Origin: KBS50 sp042666615
GTDB lineage: Bacteria > Actinomycetota > Actinomycetes > Mycobacteriales > Micromonosporaceae
Reading direction: 5' to 3'
Assembly (NCBI RefSeq): GCF_042666615.1
Contig: NZ_JBHTDD010000015.1
Span: 62,001-126,000, forward strand
DNA: 64,000 bases
Part shown: positions 58,306 through 64,000 of the stretch, piece after piece
Layout: every line of letters begins with the position of its first letter
Numbering within the stretch: position 1 is the first letter of the stretch
The notes under the pieces: generated by a model
What the model saw: only the letters and a program-made list of their open reading frames with translations
Told to the model about the DNA's origin: nothing
Database searches by the model: none
Made by a program: the position numbers and the translations under genes

Positions 58306-61146
58306 ATGACTGAGGCAGCCGAACTGACCACCGACACGCCGCCGTTCCGGTACACCGCCCGGCTGGCCGACGAGATCGAGCGGCACTGGCAGGATCATTG
58401 GCGCCGCTCCGGCACCTTCCGCACGCCGAACCCGGTCGGTGCGCTGGCCGACCCCGAGCACCCGCGGGCCGGCGCGGAGAAGCTGTTCGTGCTGGACATG
58501 TTCCCGTATCCGTCCGGGGCAGGACTGCATGTCGGGCACCCGCTGGGCTACATCGGCACCGACGTGTTCGCCCGGTTCCAGCGGATGGCCGGCCGCAACG
58601 TGCTGCACGCGATGGGCTTCGACGCGTTCGGCCTGCCGGCCGAGCAGTACGCGGTGCAGACCGGCACCCATCCGCGGACCACCACCGAGGCGAATATCGA
58701 GCGCTACCGGGCCCAGCTGGCCCGGCTGGGCCTGGGGTACGACGAGCGCCGGTCGGTGGCCACCACGGACACCGGCTTCTACCGCTGGACCCAGTGGATC
58801 TTCCTGCAGATCTTCAATTCCTGGTACGACCCGGACGTCCGCCGGGCCCGGCCGATCGACGAGCTGATCGCCGAGTTCGCCGCGGGGGACCGGCCTACGC
58901 CCGGCGGCCGGCCGTGGGCGGAGCTGGACGCGACCGAACGCCGCCGGATCGTCGACGACCACCGACTGGCGTACGTCTCCGAGGCGCCGGTGAACTGGTG
59001 TCCCGGGCTGGGCACGGTGCTGGCCAACGAGGAGGTCACCGCCGACGGCCGGTCCGAGCGGGGCAACTTCCCGGTATTCAAGCGCAACCTGAAGCAGTGG
59101 ATGATGCGGATCACCGCGTACGGCGACCGGCTGCTGGAGGACCTGGACAGGCTGGACTGGCCGGAGCCGATCAAGCTGATGCAGCGCAACTGGATCGGTC
59201 GGTCGGTCGGCGCGCACATCGACTTCCCGACCGACGCCGACCCGGTGCGGGTCTTCACCACCCGGCCGGACACCATCTTCGGTGCCACCTACCTGGTGCT
59301 GGCCCCCGAGCACGAGCTGGTCGACAGGCTGGTCCCGGGATCCTGGCCGGAGGGCACCAGGCCGGCGTGGACCGGGGGCGCCGGCAGCCCGGCGGAGGCG
59401 GTCGCCGACTACCGCGCGGCGGCGGCCACCAAGACGGACGCGGAACGGCAGGCCGAGGCCAAGGAGAAGACCGGCGTCTTCACCGGCGGGTACGCCGTCC
59501 ACCCGGTCACCGGCGCGCGCGTCCCGATCTTCATCGCGGACTACGTGCTGGCGGGCTACGGCACCGGTGCCATCATGGCGGTGCCCGCCGAGGACCCGCG
59601 GGACTGGGAGTTCGCCGAGATCTTCGAGTTGCCGGTGGTGCGCACCGTGCAGCCGCCGGATGGCTTCGCGGGCACCGCGTACACCGGGGAAGGCCCGATG
59701 ATCAACAGCGCCGCGCCCGACCGCGGCGTGGACCTGAACGGCCTGGGGATGGCCGAGGCCAAGGCCCGGATCATCGAGTGGCTGGAGGCCACCGGGCAAG
59801 GTCGTGGCGCGGTCACCTACCGGCTGCGGGACTGGCTGTTCAGCCGGCAGCGGTACTGGGGCGAGCCGTTCCCGATCGTGTACGACGAGACGGGTCTGCC
59901 GATCGCGCTGCCCGACTCGATGCTGCCGGTGGAACTGCCGGACGTGGACGACTTCTCGCCCCGCACCTACGACCCGCACGACGCCGACTCGCAGCCGGAG
60001 ACGCCGCTGTCCCGCCGCAAGGACTGGGTGGAGGTGGAACTGGACCTGGGTGACGGGCCAAGGACCTACACCCGGGAAACCAACACCATGCCGCAGTGGG
60101 CCGGCTCCTGCTGGTACGAGATGCGCTACCTGGATCCCGACAACGCCGAGAGGTTCGTCGACCCGGAGGTCGAGCGGTACTGGATGGGTCCGCGTGGCGC
60201 CAGCGACTGCGGAGGCACCGACCTGTACATCGGCGGTGTCGAGCACGCCGTGCTGCACCTGCTGTATTCGCGCTTCTGGCACAAGGTGCTGCACGACCTG
60301 GGCCATGTGTCGTCGTCGGAACCGTACCGCCGGCTGTTCAACCAGGGCTACATCCAGGCGTACGCGTACACCGACGCGCGTGGCGCCTACGTGCCGGCCG
60401 AGGAGGTCGAGGAGCGCGACGGCGGCTGGTTCCACCGTGACCAGCCGGTGCGCCGCGAGTACGGCAAGATGGGCAAGTCGCTGAAGAACGTGGTGACCCC
60501 CGACGAGATGTGCGAGCGGTACGGGGCGGACACGTTCCGGGTGTACGAGATGTCGATGGGGCCCCTGGAGGTGTCCCGACCCTGGGAGACCCGGGCGGTC
60601 GTGGGCTCGTACCGGTTCCTGCAGCGGGCCTGGCGGGCGGTGGTCGACGAACGGACCGGCGAGACCCGGGTGGTGGACACCCCGGCCGACGAGCCGACCC
60701 GGCGGCTGCTGGCCAGGACGATCGACGGCGTCCGGACCGACATGGCCGCGATGCGGTTCAACACCGCTATCGCGAAAATGATCGAGCTGACCAACGGGCT
60801 GACCCGGCTGCCGGCCACCCCGCGAGAGGTGGCCGAGCCGCTGGTGCTGATGCTGGCGCCGGTCGCCCCGCACATCGCCGAGGAACTGTGGCGGCGGCTG
60901 GGTCACCCGGAGTCGCTGGCCTACGCCGACTTCCCGGTGGCCGACACCAGCCTGCTGGTGGCCGAGACGGCGACGTATCCGGTGCAGGTGAACGGCAAGG
61001 TTCGCGGCCGGATCGAGGTCCCCGCCGACGCCAGCGAGGACGACGTCCGCGCGGCGGCCCTGGCCGCGGTGGGCGGGCACCTGGCCGGCCGGGAGCCGCG
61101 CAAGGTGATCGTGGTGCCGGGTCGGATGGTCGCGGTCGTCGCCTGA
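58306..61146 (+). CDS. leuS: leucyl-tRNA synthetase
   Basis: Charges tRNA-Leu with leucine. The 946-residue class I synthetase has DMFPYPSGAGLHVGHPLGYIGTD (HIGH motif as HVGH) and GFDAFGLPAEQYAV. The CP1 editing domain shows TTRPDTIFGATYLVLAPEH and GTGAIMAVPAEDPRDWEFA. The WAGSCWYEMRYLDP region, YGKMGKSLKNVVTPDE (KMSKS as KMGKS) and a C-terminal tRNA-binding domain complete it. ATG 58306 follows GAGGTG. Expression is predicted to be controlled by the leucine leader-peptide attenuator just upstream. Confidence 0.97.
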   Translation: MTEAAELTTDTPPFRYTARLADEIERHWQDHWRRSGTFRTPNPVGALADPEHPRAGAEKLFVLDMFPYPSGAGLHVGHPLGYIGTDVFARFQRMAGRNVLHAMGFDAFGLPAEQYAVQTGTHPRTTTEANIERYRAQLARLGLGYDERRSVATTDTGFYRWTQWIFLQIFNSWYDPDVRRARPIDELIAEFAAGDRPTPGGRPWAELDATERRRIVDDHRLAYVSEAPVNWCPGLGTVLANEEVTADGRSERGNFPVFKRNLKQWMMRITAYGDRLLEDLDRLDWPEPIKLMQRNWIGRSVGAHIDFPTDADPVRVFTTRPDTIFGATYLVLAPEHELVDRLVPGSWPEGTRPAWTGGAGSPAEAVADYRAAAATKTDAERQAEAKEKTGVFTGGYAVHPVTGARVPIFIADYVLAGYGTGAIMAVPAEDPRDWEFAEIFELPVVRTVQPPDGFAGTAYTGEGPMINSAAPDRGVDLNGLGMAEAKARIIEWLEATGQGRGAVTYRLRDWLFSRQRYWGEPFPIVYDETGLPIALPDSMLPVELPDVDDFSPRTYDPHDADSQPETPLSRRKDWVEVELDLGDGPRTYTRETNTMPQWAGSCWYEMRYLDPDNAERFVDPEVERYWMGPRGASDCGGTDLYIGGVEHAVLHLLYSRFWHKVLHDLGHVSSSEPYRRLFNQGYIQAYAYTDARGAYVPAEEVEERDGGWFHRDQPVRREYGKMGKSLKNVVTPDEMCERYGADTFRVYEMSMGPLEVSRPWETRAVVGSYRFLQRAWRAVVDERTGETRVVDTPADEPTRRLLARTIDGVRTDMAAMRFNTAIAKMIELTNGLTRLPATPREVAEPLVLMLAPVAPHIAEELWRRLGHPESLAYADFPVADTSLLVAETATYPVQVNGKVRGRIEVPADASEDDVRAAALAAVGGHLAGREPRKVIVVPGRMVAVVA

Positions 61147-61340
61147 CGCCGCACGGCTCGCGAGGTGTCCGGGAGGCGTACGCCCGCCGACCGACGGGCG
61201 GACGGTGGCTGGTCCGGGTGAGGCACTACCGCAGGGGTAGCGGTGGCGCCGGGGGCGTACGCCGGGGTGCCACCGTGCCTGGGCGTAGATAGATCCACAG
61301 TCCGATGGCGAGCGCCGCCCGCGCCGGGAGCGTGGCCGGC

Positions 61341-62519
61341 ATGACGAAACGGTGGATCTGGGCTGTCCTCGGCGCCGAGGTGGCGGTGGTCGTGATATTC
61401 GCGGCGGTGTTCCCCCAACTGGACTTCGGCGTGTATGTCTGGGGCGGCCGGGCGGTGCTCGACGACGACCGGCTCTATCTCGAACGGGCGCTCGGCATGT
61501 GGTTCACCTACCCGCCGTTCGCGGCGGTCCTCTTCGCGGCGCTCGCCGCGCTGCCGGTGGCGCTGGCCCGGGTGCTCTGGGCGGTGGGCTCGGTCGGCGC
61601 GCTGGCCGTCGCCTGCTGGGTGACATCGCGGCTGGCCGGGCGCCGTCCGTCTCGAACGACGCTGGCGGGCGTGGTGGCGGCGGCGCTGCTGCTCGCTCCC
61701 GTCTACCACACCTTCGTCCAGGGCCAGGTGAACCTGCTCCTGCTCGCCCTGATCCTCGGCGACGTGGCGCTGCTGGCCCGGGGCGGTCGCGCGGCGCGGT
61801 TCGCCGGGGTGGGCGTCGGGCTGGCCACCGCGATTAAGCTGACGCCCGGTATCTTCGTGCTGCTCTTCCTGGTGGCGGGCCGGACGCGGGCCGCCCTGAC
61901 CGCCGCGCTGGCATTCCTGGGGGGGACCGGGGTCGGCCTCCTCGTTGCCCCCGAGGCGTCGCTGCTGTACTGGACCGGGCTGTTCCGGGACACCGGACGG
62001 GTCGGCGCGCCGTACATCAGCAACCAGTCGCCGTACGCGGCGGCGCTGCGCGTCCTCGGTCCGGAGAACGTGGGTGGCTGGTACGTTGTCGTCCCGCTCG
62101 CGCTCGGCCTGGTCGGGCTGGCGATCGCCGGTCGGTACGCGCGCCGCGGCGACTGGCTGGCGGCGGCCACCGCGACCGGTGTCACCGGGCTGCTGGTCTC
62201 GCCGATCTCCTGGTCGCACCACTGGGTGTGGATCGTGCCGGCGCTCGCGCTGCTGGTCCGGGACGGGGCACGGGTCGCCGCCGCGGCCGGATACGCCGTG
62301 TTCGCCGTCGCGCCGCACTGGCTGACCCCGCACGACGGCGGCCCGGACCAGTACGGATGGCACGGCCTGGTCACCGTGGTCGCCAACTGTTACCTGATCG
62401 CGGGGTTGGTGTTGCTGGCCTACCTGCGCCGCCACGCGGCCGGGCGGGACCCGGGACCCGACCCCCACCCCAGGACGTACGCCCGGCGGCCGATGCGCGC
62501 CGGTCTCCCGGCTGGATAG
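61341..62519 (+). CDS. GT87-family (DUF2029) membrane glycosyltransferase
   Basis: A 392-residue polytopic protein with about ten helices. LDFGVYVWGGRAVLDDDRLYLER contains the acidic residues of the GT-C/GT87 catalytic loop. FTYPPFAAVLFAALAALP and FVQGQVNLLLLALILGDVALLARG are typical of alpha-mannosyltransferases of the PimE/DUF2029 group, which use polyprenyl-phosphate-mannose. LATAIKLTPGIFVLLFLVAGR and SPISWSHHWVWIVPAL also fit. ATG 61341 follows GGGAG. Its stop codon forms part of the probable -10 box of the next gene. Confidence 0.9.
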   Translation: MTKRWIWAVLGAEVAVVVIFAAVFPQLDFGVYVWGGRAVLDDDRLYLERALGMWFTYPPFAAVLFAALAALPVALARVLWAVGSVGALAVACWVTSRLAGRRPSRTTLAGVVAAALLLAPVYHTFVQGQVNLLLLALILGDVALLARGGRAARFAGVGVGLATAIKLTPGIFVLLFLVAGRTRAALTAALAFLGGTGVGLLVAPEASLLYWTGLFRDTGRVGAPYISNQSPYAAALRVLGPENVGGWYVVVPLALGLVGLAIAGRYARRGDWLAAATATGVTGLLVSPISWSHHWVWIVPALALLVRDGARVAAAAGYAVFAVAPHWLTPHDGGPDQYGWHGLVTVVANCYLIAGLVLLAYLRRHAAGRDPGPDPHPRTYARRPMRAGLPAG

Positions 62520-62528
62520 CGTGTCCCG

Positions 62529-63845
62529 GTGAAGACCCGCCTGTTCCGGTCGCCCGCGGTCGCGTCGCGGCTGCGTACGGCTGTGGTGTGGGCCGGTGTC
62601 GCGGCGCTGCCGGTCGTCGTGTTGCTCGCGCCGTCGCTGGTGGGCAGCCGCGCGGGGGTGGGCATCCTCGGCGTGAGTCTGCCACTGCGGTACGTGGTGC
62701 CAGCGCTGGTGGTGGCGCTGCCCGCGGGGTTGCTGCGGCGCCGGCCGCTGCTCGCCCTGGGCCTCATGCTCGCAGGCGCGACGCTTGTCACCGCCACTGT
62801 GCACTCCTGGGAGAACGGTTACCTCGCCGGCATCTGGCACCTGCAGTTCCTCGGAATCGACGCGGTGGTGGGGCTGATCGCCGCGCGCCGGGCCCGCCGG
62901 GTGTCGGTGCCGGCCGCCGTCGCGGTGGTCGTGGTGCAGGTCGGGGCCAGCTTCCTCAACAGTGCCGCCGATCCTCTGGACCGGGCCCTGCTCTCGGTAC
63001 TCGCCGTGGCCACCGCCTGGATGATCGGCGATTCGGCCCGCGCCACTCGCAGGCACATCGAGGAGTTGCGGTACCGGGCCACGGCGGATGCGGTCGCCGC
63101 CGAGCGGCTGCGCGTCGCTCGGGAGGTGCACGACATGGTCGCGCACAGCGTGGGGGTGATCGCGATCCAGGCCGGTGTGGGTGCCCGGGTCATCGACACC
63201 CAGCCGGATCAGGCCCGGGCGGCGCTGACCACCATCGAGGAGACCAGCCGGGAGACGCTTGCCGAGTTGCGGCGCACCCTCCGGGCACTGCGCCGACCGG
63301 AAGAAGCGGCGGCGTCGCTGGATCCGCCGCCGGGGCTCGCCGACCTCGATCGATTGGTCACGGCTGGTGCGGACGCCGGCATCCGGGTGGAGGTGCGACG
63401 CCGGGGCGAGCCGTCGCCGCTGTCCGCCGACGTCGACCTGGCGGCGTTCCGCATCGTCCAGGAGGCGGTGACCAACGTCGTACGACACGCGGCGACCGAC
63501 GAATGCCAGGTGCTCGTGGACCGTCGACCCGACGAGGTCTGCCTGGAGATCGTGGACGGGGGACGCGGCGGCCTGGTGGGTGAGGCCGGGCACGGTCTCG
63601 TCGGCATGCGGGAGCGGGCGGAACTGCTGGGCGGCCGGTTCACCGCCGGGCCGCGACCCGAGGGCGGGTTCCGGGTGACGGCCCGGCTGCCGGCGGTGCC
63701 GGCCGGTCCGTCGACCGCGACGCCTGCCGATCCGCCACATGACGATCGCGCCCCGGCGCTCCCAGGCGGCTCCGACGCCGCGCCGGCTGAGCGACCGGCG
63801 GGGCCGGCTACGGCCACCGACCCGGCCTCGGCGGGGGCCCGATGA
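62529..63845 (+). CDS. two-component sensor histidine kinase (NarX/DesK type)
   Basis: A 438-residue membrane kinase. Four to six N-terminal helices (to about residue 165) have almost no extracellular loop. The HisKA_3 dimerisation domain carries the phosphate acceptor His201 in REVHDMVAHSVGVIAIQAG. The HATPase region has QEAVTNVVRHA (N box) and GHGLVGMRERAELLGGRF (G2 box), and a disordered proline/alanine tail follows. GTG 62529 has no ribosome site, while TAGCGT ends six bases upstream, suggesting a leaderless transcript. The stop overlaps the response regulator start (ATGA). Confidence 0.93.
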   Translation: MKTRLFRSPAVASRLRTAVVWAGVAALPVVVLLAPSLVGSRAGVGILGVSLPLRYVVPALVVALPAGLLRRRPLLALGLMLAGATLVTATVHSWENGYLAGIWHLQFLGIDAVVGLIAARRARRVSVPAAVAVVVVQVGASFLNSAADPLDRALLSVLAVATAWMIGDSARATRRHIEELRYRATADAVAAERLRVAREVHDMVAHSVGVIAIQAGVGARVIDTQPDQARAALTTIEETSRETLAELRRTLRALRRPEEAAASLDPPPGLADLDRLVTAGADAGIRVEVRRRGEPSPLSADVDLAAFRIVQEAVTNVVRHAATDECQVLVDRRPDEVCLEIVDGGRGGLVGEAGHGLVGMRERAELLGGRFTAGPRPEGGFRVTARLPAVPAGPSTATPADPPHDDRAPALPGGSDAAPAERPAGPATATDPASAGAR

Positions 63846-64000
63846 CGGTCCGGGTGGTCCTCGCCGACGACCAGCCGCTGGTCCGGGCGGGGCTGCGGGT
63901 GCTGATGGCCGACGACCCGGACATCGACGTGGTGGGGGAGGCGGGCACCGGTGCCGAGGCGGTGCGGCTGTCCCGGGAGATCGCGCCGGACGTGGTGCTG
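63842..64000 (+). CDS. response regulator, receiver domain (partial, runs off the window)
   Basis: The first 53 residues of a NarL/LuxR-type response regulator: VRVVLADDQPLVRAGLRVLM with the acidic pair Asp9/Asp10, then VVGEAGTGAEAVRL and IAPDVVL. The phosphoacceptor aspartate should lie two residues past the window edge. ATG 63842 overlaps the kinase stop, so the pair is one operon. Confidence 0.92.
   Translation, partial: MTVRVVLADDQPLVRAGLRVLMADDPDIDVVGEAGTGAEAVRLSREIAPDVVL

Noticed and set aside
58000..61080. 1026-residue open frame antisense to leuS
   Set aside because: It is the mirror of a highly conserved gene in GC-rich DNA; it encodes low-complexity Arg/Val/Gly/His text and has no ribosome site or family motif.

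Overview
The window looks like a chromosomal segment of a high-GC actinomycete of the family Micromonosporaceae (Micromonospora/Salinispora type). The evidence is the very GC-rich coding sequence, many GTG starts, frequent 4-base stop/start overlaps, and family content: a double zinc-ribbon class III cyclase, DUF3040, a CU044_5270 protein, an SAV_6107-type HEPN protein, a PASTA kinase, and CBM2-bearing secreted hydrolases. About 50 protein genes cover almost everything. I see no rRNA or tRNA gene, no CRISPR array, and no prophage or transposase gene.

Layout. 1-9300: an alpha/beta hydrolase lacking its nucleophile, trehalose-6-phosphate synthase, a membrane protein, a PlsC acyltransferase, a 1200-residue cyclase/ATPase, a small repeat protein and a Crp-type regulator. 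9800-15900: RNase AS, a general-stress flavin protein, a phosphofructokinase with pyrophosphate-type residues, ProC, a sortase with a DUF4397 surface protein, and a flavoprotein. 15900-20100: a secreted GH44 glucanase with a CebR-like box and a secreted GH18 chitinase. 20200-32500: a lipoprotein, then a block mirroring the Mycobacterium tuberculosis Rv2172c-Rv2179c neighbourhood (class II DAHP synthase, PASTA kinase, Rv2175c-like regulator, GT-C mannosyltransferase, prenyl synthase, MetF). 32600-38200: a CDP-alcohol transferase and a carotenoid tailoring operon (CrtD/CrtI-like desaturase, glycosyltransferase, CruF, GNAT, CrtA). 38200-46000: a YbaK protein, then a LexA box leading into a HEPN gene and the mutasome imuA-imuB-dnaE2. 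46000-52800: an ECF sigma factor with its membrane partner, a TauE permease, a methyltransferase/phosphodiesterase pair, DinB and DUF3040. 53000-58000: a transglutaminase/DUF58/MoxR operon. 58100-64000: leuS behind a peptide attenuator, a GT87 transferase and a two-component system.

Between the genes lies a layer of structured DNA. Three copies of one long hairpin (12474, 23364, 47896) sit just 3' of genes, one in reversed orientation, and one of them supplies the last codons and stop of the endonuclease IV gene. Other perfect or near-perfect inverted repeats lie at 10514 and 27032, the latter forming the end of the mannosyltransferase gene. Several genes (aroG, metF, the methyltransferase, dinB, the histidine kinase and the leuS leader peptide) have a TANNNT box 6-7 bases before the start codon and no ribosome binding site, consistent with leaderless transcripts. 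The leuS leader (leaderless leucine-rich peptide, competing hairpins, intrinsic terminator) is the clearest regulatory device in the window.
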